Shown: piece after piece, positions 1 to 5,532 of the stretch | Layout of the letters: every line of letters starts with the position of its first letter | Numbering within the stretch: the stretch's first letter is position 1 | DNA from: Gemmatimonadota bacterium | GTDB lineage: Bacteria; Gemmatimonadota; Gemmatimonadetes; Gemmatimonadales; Gemmatimonadaceae | Direction of reading: 5' to 3' | Assembly: GCA_003142495.1 (NCBI GenBank) | Contig: PLMM01000300.1 | Location: 1 to 5,532 of the forward strand | Length of the DNA: 5,532 nucleotides | Position numbers and translations under genes: made by a program | The notes under the pieces: generated by a model | The model's database searches: none | What the model saw: only the letters and a program-made list of their open reading frames with translations | Told to the model about the DNA's origin: nothing

Positions 1-51
1 GAGTTCCCGAGAGCCGCATTCAGATGATCTGAATGCGGCTCTCGGGAACTC
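1..51. repeat. Perfect 51-base palindrome at the sequence edge (25-base arms, 1-base centre at 26)
   Basis: Every base from 1 to 25 pairs with its partner from 51 down to 27, leaving only base 26 unpaired. There is no loop as a natural hairpin terminator would have. The right arm (27-51) encodes conserved glycosyltransferase residues on the minus strand (GVPESRI), so that arm is the genuine sequence and the left arm is its mirror copy. A perfect zero-loop inverted repeat exactly at a contig end is the usual sign of an assembly or amplification fold-back. I infer that bases 1-25 are not real genomic sequence to the left of this gene. Confidence 0.9.
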
Positions 52-592
52 CGCTTTCGCGCAGGAGATCTGCCTGTGGCTTGGAAACGACGACAACCGC
101 GTCGAATCGACGAAAGACTCGGCGCTGGAGCGCCTCGAAGAGTCGATTTTTGATCGAACCACCAGTAAAACCATGTACGGTGGTTACTACCGGCACCCCG
201 GCCTGCTTGCCGGCATGTCCGCCGATGAGATCAGACCGGTAGCCATGTGTGTGGACGACATTTACGTGCTTGTCCGCAATCAGCTTTCGGATCAATCGGT
301 ATTCTGTGGCGTAGCCTCTCCCCGGCACCGCGAGCGGAATCACCTCGACTCTGGTGCTCGCCAAGGAGGCCAGGAAGCTTTCGCCCTCGCCGAGATTCGA
401 GAGCGTTGGCGCAACTATTACTCTATGCCCCGCACGGCTTTGCGCCTGTGCGAGCGTCGACACGACGGTCTCGAGCCCCCCTACCGGAGCGGGGGCCAGG
501 AGATGCAAGATGGTAAGCGGCGTGGACAGTGCGGTCGGGTTGGAAGGGTACGGTCGCGGAGCAAATGTCGGCCCCTCGAGGGGATGGCGCAA
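20..592 (-). CDS. GT4-type glycosyltransferase, N-terminal half only (3' end lost at the sequence edge)
   Basis: This is the N-terminal Rossmann domain of a GT-B fold, family GT4-like glycosyltransferase, acting at the cytoplasmic side of the membrane in polysaccharide assembly. Residues 27-41 (LTILHLLAPAPVGGLE) hold the first strand and the GG loop, 114-124 the HTHGYRSDLIG acceptor-side motif, 138-142 TVHGF, and 166-172 VVVSKPQ. The natural protein should continue from SRIQII into a PNG-type motif and a donor-binding C-terminal domain. Instead a TGA at 20-22 follows at once, and it lies inside the mirrored arm of the edge palindrome, so the stop is almost certainly artificial. Genuine coding sequence is supported only down to about base 26. 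The start is uncertain: TTG at 592 is the only usable codon between an in-frame stop (605-607) and the conserved core, and it gives about 25 unconserved leading residues. The gene is divergent from the flippase and lower in GC than the rest. Donor and acceptor sugars are unknown. Confidence 0.82.
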   Translation of the reverse strand: MRHPLEGPTFAPRPYPSNPTALSTPLTILHLLAPAPVGGLETVVSTLAQAQSRAGHRVIVAPTLSNLGEGESFLASLASTRVEVIPLAVPGRGYATEYRLIRKLIADKHVNVVHTHGYRSDLIGGHAGKQAGVPVVTTVHGFTGGSIKNRLFEALQRRVFRRFDAVVVVSKPQADLLRESGVPESRIQII

Positions 593-639
593 CCAGTGGC
601 GGCGTTACCACCCAAGGCACAGCTAATGCTCGATAGCCA
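593..639. other. Short divergent gap between the left glycosyltransferase and the flippase
   Basis: These 47 bases are the only non-coding DNA between two divergently read genes, so promoters for both would have to lie here or inside the unconserved 5' ends of the two reading frames. I see no convincing -35/-10 pair and no strong Shine-Dalgarno sequence for either start. An AT-rich patch near 692-703 stands out, but it lies inside the flippase frame as called. Confidence 0.4.
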
Positions 640-1641
640 ATGCCTTCTTGCCGTGCGGCGAGCCTCGTGCTCCGCTCGTCTGCGCAGCCGAACAATAAAT
701 CAGAGCTGAAGATCGCCGACGAACGCGTAGCGCTCCCTCCGCCCCAATCCGACAGCCAGTCGCTCGACCGATCGCTGGTCTCCGGCATCGCGTGGACGGG
801 GGGAACGAAGTGGGCAACCCAGCTCCTGAGCTGGGCCGCCACACTGGTCGTCGCGCGCATTCTCTCTCCGTCCGACTTCGGACTTCGCGGTGGTGGGCCG
901 AATGCTCGGAAAGCAGTCGCTGGGCGCGTACACGTTGGGTGGGAGATCGCGACGATGCCGGTGGAGCACATCAGCTCCCTCGTCTCGAGCGTGACGCCGG
1001 GCATCTTCTCGGCCGTGCAGCACGACATCGTCGCGCTGCGCCGCTACTTCCTCGGCGTGCTCGAGGGGCTCGCGTTCATCACGCTCCCTGCGGCGGCGGG
1101 GCTCGCGCTCATCGCCGGCGAGTTCGTGCCGGTGGTGCTCGGGCCGCAGTGGCTCGGCGCGATCGTGCCGCTTCGGCTCCTCGCGCTGTACGGTGGCGTT
1201 CGATCGATCGACACGGTTACGCCGCAGGTACTCATCTACACGGGCAACTCCCGGCAGAGCATGTGGTATTCCGTCATCGCGGCTTGCGTGATGCCCGTGC
1301 TGTTCGTCGTTGGAACGCGGTGGGGCGTGGGAGGCGTCGCGGCCGTTTGGATCGTCGCCTACCCTCTAGTCGTCGCGCCACAATACCGACTCGCTTTCCG
1401 TGTGCTCGAGATGCGCGCGGGACAATATTTCAAAACGCTCTGGCCCGCGGTGAGCTCGATCGCGATCATGTCAGTGGCGGTCGGCCTCGTGATGGTCGCG
1501 CTCCCGCAAACGTTGGCTCCGGTGATACGCTTGGTTCTGGAAGTACTGGTCGGCATCGCGGTGTACGGCGGGATGATCGCGTGGCGCCATCGCGCGCGCG
1601 CGCGCGCGTTCGTGTCGATCGTGCGGGAGCACGCGCTGTGA
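640..1641 (+). CDS. Wzx-type polysaccharide flippase, internally deleted and frame-scarred, probably non-functional
   Basis: This is a member of the polysaccharide-exporter (Wzx/WzxC, MOP superfamily) group, which flips lipid-linked glycan units across the inner membrane. Residues 41-82 show the typical first segment (SLDRSLVSGIAWTGGTKW, then ATLVVARILSPSDFGL). Residues 101-333 are a normal C-terminal half beginning WEIATMPVEHISSLV, with hydrophobic segments near 143-166, 209-226, 229-246, 268-289 and 292-312. The part between is missing: family members are usually about 480 residues and this is 333, so several membrane helices are gone. Residues 82-100 are out of frame. The expected DFAVVGRMLGKQSLGAYT is encoded one frame over from base 881, and a base missing near 937-940 returns to the original frame. 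The start is doubtful: ATG at 640 has no clear ribosome site, an in-frame TAG lies at 634-636, and GTG at 667 is an alternative. The stop overlaps the next gene (GTGA). Either a decayed gene or a misassembly. Confidence 0.8.
   Translation: MPSCRAASLVLRSSAQPNNKSELKIADERVALPPPQSDSQSLDRSLVSGIAWTGGTKWATQLLSWAATLVVARILSPSDFGLRGGGPNARKAVAGRVHVGWEIATMPVEHISSLVSSVTPGIFSAVQHDIVALRRYFLGVLEGLAFITLPAAAGLALIAGEFVPVVLGPQWLGAIVPLRLLALYGGVRSIDTVTPQVLIYTGNSRQSMWYSVIAACVMPVLFVVGTRWGVGGVAAVWIVAYPLVVAPQYRLAFRVLEMRAGQYFKTLWPAVSSIAIMSVAVGLVMVALPQTLAPVIRLVLEVLVGIAVYGGMIAWRHRARARAFVSIVREHAL
874..887 (+). other. Deletion junction in the flippase: tandem GACTTCG GACTTCG
   Basis: The first GACTTCG (874-880) belongs to the conserved SPSDFG motif that ends the first membrane segment. 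The second (881-887) begins the DFAVVGR motif, which in this family lies well over 100 residues further on. The two motifs are abutted, one frame apart. The 7-base direct repeat marks where an internal segment was lost, either by short-homology recombination in the genome or by graph collapse during assembly. Confidence 0.7.
937..940 (+). other. Site of a one-base loss that restores the flippase frame
   Basis: The frame opened at 881 reads through GAYTLG up to 937-939. The conserved continuation WEIATMPVE starts with TGG at 940 in the other frame, so the glycine codon has only two bases available (938-939). A single missing base in the short G-rich run explains this. The loss cancels the shift made at the deletion junction. 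Confidence 0.7.
1591..1608 (+). repeat. (CG)9 dinucleotide tract near the 3' end of the flippase
   Basis: Eighteen bases of uninterrupted CG encode the alternating Arg-Ala run at residues 318-323, just after the last membrane helix. Alternating purine-pyrimidine CG tracts are known to favour Z-DNA and to be prone to slippage. The tract ends 29 bases before the start codon of the next gene. Confidence 0.9.
1625..1629 (+). promoter_or_regulatory. Ribosome binding site GGGAG for the downstream glycosyltransferase
   Basis: GGGAG sits 8 bases ahead of the GTG at 1638, inside the last codons of the flippase. It includes the GGAG core and has normal spacing, which decides in favour of the GTG start and against internal alternatives. 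Confidence 0.6.
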
Positions 1642-3074
1642 GCACCGCCAACGTACTCGCGCCATTCTGGGAGAGGCGCGGCACCAGCGCGCAGGAGTCG
1701 CGCAGGCTGCTTCTCATCAGCTACCACTTTCCGCCTGACATCACCATCGGCGCGCGGCGATGGGAGAAGCTCGCGCATGCGGTGGCCAAGCGCGGGTGGG
1801 GACTCGACGTCATCACGTGCCGACCGTCCGCCATCGATGCGAAACGGCTCGACTCGCTCCCCGCCGGCGTGCGTGTCTACGGCGTTGCCGATCCGGAGCT
1901 CATGTCGGAGCGCGTGGAGCAGGTGCTCTGGCGTATGTATCGAACGGTATGGCCGAATCGACGACTCGCGGCGCCGCCCGCGCAATCCGGGGCGAAGCCG
2001 AAGCACGTCGTTCACGAGCGCCCGGAGTCGCTCGATCGGTCGGAAATCCGTGCGACGCCGCGCACGCCGCGCGAGCTTCTCCGCACGTACTGGGCGTGGC
2101 TCGAGCTCACGCACGGCATGCGCTGGGCGCACCGCGCGTCCGAGCTGGCCCAGCGCATCATCGTGAAGGGTGTGCACGAGGCGGTGATCACATCCGCCCC
2201 TCCACACATGAGTCACGAGGCAGGGAGGCTCGTGTCGCTGGCGACGGGGTTGCCGTTCGTGATGGACATGCGCGATCCGTGGAGCCTGCAGCCGTGGCTG
2301 CGCGAGAGTGTGGCGAGCCCGCTCTGGTACCGGCGCGCGGAGGCGTGCGAGCGCGCATGCATCGAGCAGGCGAAGCTGATCGTCGCCAACACACAGCCCG
2401 CGCACACCGCGCTCGCCAACGCGTATCCTGCCGCGCGCGACAGGATCATCACCGTAATGAACGGCTCGGACGACGATCCGCTTCCGCCGCACCGCCTCAG
2501 CGATCGCTTCACGATTGGATACGCGGGGACGATCTATCTCGATCGCGATCCGCTCCTGCTCTTTCGGGCGGCAGCACTCGTGATCAAGTCGGAGGCGCTC
2601 ACACCCCAACAGTTCGGCATCGACATCCTTGGCCGCTTCGCTGCGGAGGAGCACGTGCCGTTGCTCGGGATGGCCACGCGCGAGGGAATCGCCGACCACG
2701 TGACCGTCGAGCCGCCTCGGCCGCAGCAGGCCGCGCTCGAGTTTCTCGCCGGCGCGTCGATGCTGGTCATCTTTCCCGGCAGCAACACGCTCGCGATTCC
2801 CGCAAAGGTGTTCGAGTACATTCGCTTCGACTCGTGGCTGCTCACGATCGCCGAGCCGGCGAGTGCAATTGCGCAGCTGCTACACGGCTCTACAGCGGAT
2901 GTGGTCGAGCCACAGGTGAGCGCAGTGGCAGCCGCGATCACCGCCCGCTATCGCGATCACGTTTCTGGAGTGCGCCCCACGCGCGTAGTGGTCGACGGTC
3001 GCTTCAGCCGCACCGCACAGGCACAGCTGCTGCTCGACGCGATTGCGAAGGTCGTCGCTCCTACCGCCCGGTGA
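1638..3074 (+). CDS. GT-B glycosyltransferase (GT4-like) of a surface polysaccharide locus
   Basis: This is a 478-residue cytoplasmic or membrane-associated glycosyltransferase that would add one sugar to a lipid-linked or growing glycan. Residues 23-33 (RLLLISYHFPP) are the first strand and loop typical of the WbuB/WcaI-like GT4 group. The N-terminal domain ends with MDMRDPW (209-215), NTQP (251-254) and a VMNGSDDD linker (273-280). The donor domain begins GYAGTIYLDRDP (294-305) and carries IPAKVFEYI (387-395). The classical EX7E pair is not kept: Glu393 is present, but the position eight before it is Leu385. The same K..EY form is common in this subgroup, so it need not mean loss of activity. 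An Arg/Pro-rich stretch (107-150) followed by a Trp-rich segment (LRTYWAWLELTHGMRW) may be a membrane-facing insert. The GTG start overlaps the flippase stop by 4 bases and has a good GGGAG site, so translation is likely coupled. The end overlaps the convergent gene by 14 bases. Donor sugar unknown. Confidence 0.88.
   Translation: MSTANVLAPFWERRGTSAQESRRLLLISYHFPPDITIGARRWEKLAHAVAKRGWGLDVITCRPSAIDAKRLDSLPAGVRVYGVADPELMSERVEQVLWRMYRTVWPNRRLAAPPAQSGAKPKHVVHERPESLDRSEIRATPRTPRELLRTYWAWLELTHGMRWAHRASELAQRIIVKGVHEAVITSAPPHMSHEAGRLVSLATGLPFVMDMRDPWSLQPWLRESVASPLWYRRAEACERACIEQAKLIVANTQPAHTALANAYPAARDRIITVMNGSDDDPLPPHRLSDRFTIGYAGTIYLDRDPLLLFRAAALVIKSEALTPQQFGIDILGRFAAEEHVPLLGMATREGIADHVTVEPPRPQQAALEFLAGASMLVIFPGSNTLAIPAKVFEYIRFDSWLLTIAEPASAIAQLLHGSTADVVEPQVSAVAAAITARYRDHVSGVRPTRVVVDGRFSRTAQAQLLLDAIAKVVAPTAR
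3061..3074. other. Tail-to-tail overlap of two convergent coding regions
   Basis: The plus-strand glycosyltransferase stops with TGA at 3072-3074, and the minus-strand one stops with TAG read from 3063 to 3061. The coding ends therefore share 14 bases and there is no room for a terminator between them. Transcripts must end inside the opposing gene or run antisense to it. Confidence 0.9.
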
Positions 3075-4182
3075 GCGACTCGCCGCGGTAGAGATGCTCG
3101 TAGCGATCGGCCATCGTGGCGATCGCGTAGTCGCGAATGGCGCGCGTTCGGCCGGCGCTGCCGAGCCGCTTCCGCAGCGCCGCATCACTTATGAGCGTTC
3201 GCAGCGCGGACGATAGCGCGCGCGCATCGGACGCCGGCACGAGCAGCGCCTCCACATCATCCGTGACGACCTCCGGTACGCCGCCCACGCGCGTCACCAC
3301 CACGGGCAATCCAACGGACATCGCCTCGACGAGCGCGAGCGGGAGCCCCTCGGAAAGCGATGGCATCGCGAAGATGTCGCCGGCCGCGAGGATGTCGGGG
3401 ATGTCGTCGCGAAAGCCGAGCAGATGGACGCGCGCGTCGATCCCCGCAGCGGCAGCCTGGGAGCGGAGGCGCGCCTCCTCCTCGCCGCGCCCCGCGATCG
3501 CCAGCTGCCATCCCGCGGTATCGCCAAGCATCTCGAGCGCATCGAGGAGCACGGCGTGCCCCTTTACGGGATACAGATTCCCTACGGCGACGATGAGGAG
3601 CTCGTCATCGGGAATCGAGAGCTCGCGCCGCACGCGATCGCGCACGCCGCTGCGCAGCGGAATTCCGTTGGGCACCACGAAGATGCGGTCGTGCGGGATG
3701 CCGAGCGTGCGCTCGAGCGCGGCGGCTGTGGCGACGGAGACGCCGACGAGCGCATCGCTGCGGCGCGCGGCCCAGCGCAGAGCGGTGCGCCGGCGCCACG
3801 CGGTGGCGTAGTAGAGCCCACCATGCATGGTGATCACGTGGCGCGCGCCCGCACGCGGCGCTGCGGCGGCGCCGTAGATCGCCATCGTGAACTCGTGGCT
3901 GTGCACGACGTCCACGCGGAAGTCGCGCAAGATCTTCGTGAGCGCGCGCACGGCGGCGAAGTCGATCGGGCTTCGGATTGCAAAAGTCGCCGGCCGAAAG
4001 CCTGCGGCTTCGAAGCGCTCGCCGAGCCATCCGGTGCCGTCGGCGAGATTTACAGGCAGCACAGCGTGCCCGCGCGAGCGCAGCTCCGTCGCGAGATCGA
4101 GCATCATCAGCTCCGCGCCACCAGGGCCGTCACACTCGATCATGAGCGCGATGCGAAGCGGCGCGCTGCCAGGGGTGGTCAT
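3061..4182 (-). CDS. GT4 family glycosyltransferase
   Basis: This is a complete 373-residue retaining GT-B glycosyltransferase, close to the usual GT4 length. The N-terminal acceptor domain has LRIALMIECDGPGGAE (9-24), HSHEF (94-98) and TMHGG (118-122). VVPNGI (169-174) leads into the donor domain with GNLYPVKGH (201-209), IAGRGEEE (229-236), LLGFRDDIPDILAAGDIF (254-271) and SEGLPLALVEAM (277-288). The EX7E motif is intact as Glu278 and Glu286, the residues that contact the nucleotide-sugar in this family, and Lys207 is at the usual phosphate-binding position. All signature residues are present, so it is probably active. Its ATG overlaps the stop of the ATP-grasp gene as ATGA (4182-4179). It has no Shine-Dalgarno site of its own, which points to translational coupling as the last visible member of the minus-strand operon. 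Substrate is unknown; the context implies a surface glycan rather than glycogen or sucrose metabolism. Confidence 0.92.
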   Translation of the reverse strand: MTTPGSAPLRIALMIECDGPGGAELMMLDLATELRSRGHAVLPVNLADGTGWLGERFEAAGFRPATFAIRSPIDFAAVRALTKILRDFRVDVVHSHEFTMAIYGAAAAPRAGARHVITMHGGLYYATAWRRRTALRWAARRSDALVGVSVATAAALERTLGIPHDRIFVVPNGIPLRSGVRDRVRRELSIPDDELLIVAVGNLYPVKGHAVLLDALEMLGDTAGWQLAIAGRGEEEARLRSQAAAAGIDARVHLLGFRDDIPDILAAGDIFAMPSLSEGLPLALVEAMSVGLPVVVTRVGGVPEVVTDDVEALLVPASDARALSSALRTLISDAALRKRLGSAGRTRAIRDYAIATMADRYEHLYRGESLTGR

Positions 4183-5369
4183 CGGCGGTGAAACCAGTCG
4201 AGAGTCTCGCGCACGAATGGCTTCACATCCTTCACGCGAAAGACGTCGCTGCGATTGTGCGGGTGCGGCAGCGAGAAGAACTCGAGCGTCGCGCGGAGCC
4301 GTGACGGCGCACCAGGGGGAAGCGCGAGCTCGCTGTCACTCTTGCGCCAGCGTGACAGCAGATGGTCGACGTCGCCCCACCACCATCGGCTGCGCGCGCC
4401 GATTCTGTAGCTGTTGACCGGAGGCGTCGGCTCCCCGGATGCGGCCGCCACGAGGAGCGCGGGAAAGTCGACGCCTGCATCGATCGCGAGCTGCAGCGAG
4501 CCCCAGAAGCGTCCGTTCACCTCCATGAGATACGGCACGCCGGTGCTCGCGTCGAGCTTGTACTCGATCATCGCGACGCCATTCCACTTCATGCGCCCGA
4601 GCAATAGTCGTGAGCGCTCGACGAGATCGGGATCCGCCGCAACGCTCTCCGAGTACACGCTCACGCCGCCCGACGGCGGCTTCTCGCGCAGCCGCCTGTG
4701 CGCGAAAACCGCGCGCACGACACCATCCCACACGAGCAGAAAAATGCCCATGCCCGGGCCGACAATGCGCTGCTGCACGAGAAGTGGAAACGCCGCGTCG
4801 TCGAGCGACTGGATGATCGGCTCGAGCGACGTCGCATCGGCAACATGGAGCACGCGAAGCGCGACGCGCTGGCCGTCGTGCTCACCAACGGAGCGCGATG
4901 GCTTGAGAACGACGGGATAGTCGAGCAGCCCCGGGTCCATCGCACCGAGATCGCTCTTCTGTTGCAGCACGACCTGGCGCGGCGTCGCGATTCCGAGCTC
5001 CTTCGCCACGGAGAGCACCGCGCTCTTGTCCGTGATCCCGCGAAAGACGCTCGCATCGGGAAAGGGGATCGCGGCGCCGAGCGTCGCGCGTTCGGGGAGG
5101 AGCGCGAGCAGCGATGGCTCGGTGATCGGAATCACCGTGTCGATGCGCCAGCGATCGATGAGCAACGTCACCTCGGTCACGAAGTCGGACGGGGAGACGA
5201 GCGCGTCCGGCACCGCAGACTCGGCGAACGAGTAGCGGGACGAGCCGGCGAGCGACGGCACGCGCGGCGCGCAGACGAATACCGTGTGCCCGGCTTTGCC
5301 GAGCGAGCGCACGACAGCGAGCGCGCTGCGCTGCGTGCCGTCGGTGACGAGAATGCGGCGCGGCTTCAT
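4179..5369 (-). CDS. ATP-grasp ligase of a polysaccharide cluster
   Basis: This is a 396-residue protein of the ATP-grasp superfamily, whose members activate a carboxylate with ATP as an acyl phosphate and join it to an amine or other nucleophile. Residues 1-35 (RILVTDGTQRSALAVVRSLG) form the pre-ATP-grasp Rossmann-like domain, resembling the CarB-like predicted carboligases found near glycan genes. The ATP-grasp core follows: YPVVLKPSRSV (151-161; Lys156 should bind ATP), LLVQQRIVGPGMGIFLLV (196-213), MIEYK (267-271) and LMEVNGRFWG (281-290; Glu283 and Asn285 as metal ligands). The C-terminal tail (about 325-396) is rich in Trp and Arg and not recognised. ATG at 5369 begins right before the first strand and overlaps the upstream gene's stop as ATGA. 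The longer frame to 5477 would add 36 low-complexity residues lying over that gene and is rejected. The gene ends in an ATGA overlap with the GT4 gene. Substrate unknown; amidation of a sugar or uronic acid in the glycan is a reasonable guess. Confidence 0.87.
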   Translation of the reverse strand: MKPRRILVTDGTQRSALAVVRSLGKAGHTVFVCAPRVPSLAGSSRYSFAESAVPDALVSPSDFVTEVTLLIDRWRIDTVIPITEPSLLALLPERATLGAAIPFPDASVFRGITDKSAVLSVAKELGIATPRQVVLQQKSDLGAMDPGLLDYPVVLKPSRSVGEHDGQRVALRVLHVADATSLEPIIQSLDDAAFPLLVQQRIVGPGMGIFLLVWDGVVRAVFAHRRLREKPPSGGVSVYSESVAADPDLVERSRLLLGRMKWNGVAMIEYKLDASTGVPYLMEVNGRFWGSLQLAIDAGVDFPALLVAAASGEPTPPVNSYRIGARSRWWWGDVDHLLSRWRKSDSELALPPGAPSRLRATLEFFSLPHPHNRSDVFRVKDVKPFVRETLDWFHRR

Positions 5370-5532
5370 CGCGAGAGCACGCCGGCGGCGCGCAGTGCGA
5401 AGCCCGCCGCCGAGAGTCCGGCGGGCACGTTGAGCCGCGGGAGCGCGAACGCATTGCCCTCGGCGCGCGAAAGCCATCCGCCATCGATGCGAAGCCCCGC
5501 CGTGTACCCGGCGCTGGCCGCGGCGCGCTCGA
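5366..5532 (-). CDS. C-terminal end of a probable polysaccharide deacetylase (5' part beyond the window)
   Basis: An open frame enters from the right edge and ends with TGA at 5368-5366, giving 54 visible residues. They include AGYTAGLRIDGGWL, then FALPRLNVPAG and the tail FALRAAGVLSR. The pattern of AGY plus a hydrophobic strand, a variable loop, F-L-R plus a hydrophobic run and a short amphipathic end matches the C-terminus of NodB-like (carbohydrate esterase 4 type) deacetylases in exopolysaccharide clusters, which remove N- or O-acetyl groups from sugars. The metal-binding and catalytic motifs would lie outside the window, so the family call rests on the tail and the context. The stop overlaps the start of the ATP-grasp gene as ATGA, so the two are probably translated together. 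No start codon is visible. Confidence 0.66.
   Translation of the reverse strand, partial: ERAAASAGYTAGLRIDGGWLSRAEGNAFALPRLNVPAGLSAAGFALRAAGVLSR

Noticed and set aside
1..51. Palindrome as a transcription terminator for the left glycosyltransferase
   Set aside because: It has no loop and no U-tract, one arm lies within conserved coding sequence, and it sits exactly at the sequence end.
593..710. Promoter elements between the divergent genes, including the AT-rich patch near 692-703
   Set aside because: No -35/-10 pair with acceptable spacing could be found by eye on either strand, and the patch lies downstream of the called flippase start.
792..1637. Upstream part of the long frame 792-3074 as an N-terminal domain of the glycosyltransferase
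   Set aside because: It overlaps the flippase out of frame and is Arg-rich without any pattern. GTG at 1638 with a GGGAG site is the sound start.
1359..2699. Long minus-strand open frame (446 codons) opposite the flippase and the plus-strand glycosyltransferase
   Set aside because: The translation is Arg- and His-rich with no recognisable domain and lies opposite two genes with clear family motifs. Long antisense frames are common in high-GC DNA.
1760..3091. Plus-strand frame of 443 codons overlapping the glycosyltransferase at 1638-3074
   Set aside because: It is Arg/Ala/Gly-rich low-complexity sequence, while the overlapping frame has SYHFPP, DMRDPW, GYAGTIY and PAKVFEY motifs.
3424..4191. 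Plus-strand frame of 255 codons opposite the GT4 gene
   Set aside because: No domain pattern, and the minus strand encodes a complete GT4 enzyme with an intact EX7E motif.
5370..5477. N-terminal extension of the ATP-grasp protein to a start at 5477
   Set aside because: The extra 36 residues are Arg/Ala-rich and lie over the deacetylase tail in another frame. ATG at 5369 precedes the first conserved strand and makes an ATGA overlap.
1..5532. tRNA, rRNA, CRISPR arrays, insertion sequences, toxin-antitoxin or phage genes
   Set aside because: I looked for repeat-spacer patterns, transposase-like frames and RNA gene hallmarks and saw none. Real genes fill nearly all the window.

Overview
The window is a stretch of high-GC bacterial DNA from a cell-surface polysaccharide (exopolysaccharide, capsule or O-antigen-like) biosynthesis locus. 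Coding density is close to 100%, genes overlap by 4-nt GTGA/ATGA junctions, and starts include GTG and probably TTG. The organism cannot be fixed from the sequence. The protein style and base composition would fit Gemmatimonadota or another high-GC environmental bacterium, but this is an impression only.

Layout, left to right. (1) Bases 1-51 form a perfect palindrome at the sequence edge that looks like an assembly fold-back. It creates a false stop in a minus-strand GT4-type glycosyltransferase whose N-terminal half fills 20-592. (2) A 47-base divergent gap (593-639) separates this from a plus-strand pair: a Wzx-type polysaccharide flippase (640-1641) and a GT-B glycosyltransferase (1638-3074). 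The flippase has lost the middle of its membrane domain and carries two mutually compensating frame shifts, so the reading frame stays open but the protein is probably not a working transporter. (3) A convergent minus-strand operon occupies the right side. In transcription order it has the C-terminal end of a probable polysaccharide deacetylase (5366-5532, cut by the window edge), an ATP-grasp ligase (4179-5369) and a second, canonical GT4 glycosyltransferase (3061-4182). Each pair is joined by an ATGA overlap, so all three are likely translationally coupled. The two convoys meet tail to tail with a 14-base overlap of coding ends.

How the genes may work together: the glycosyltransferases would build a lipid-linked repeat unit at the inner face of the cytoplasmic membrane, and a Wzx flippase would export it. 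The deacetylase and ATP-grasp enzyme would decorate the glycan, perhaps by freeing an amine and then forming an amide; that last link is inference. The left end (about 1-700) is visibly less GC-rich than the rest, which fits the mosaic nature of such loci. The most noteworthy features are the flippase deletion with compensating shifts, the coupled deacetylase/ATP-grasp/GT cassette, and the palindromic edge.
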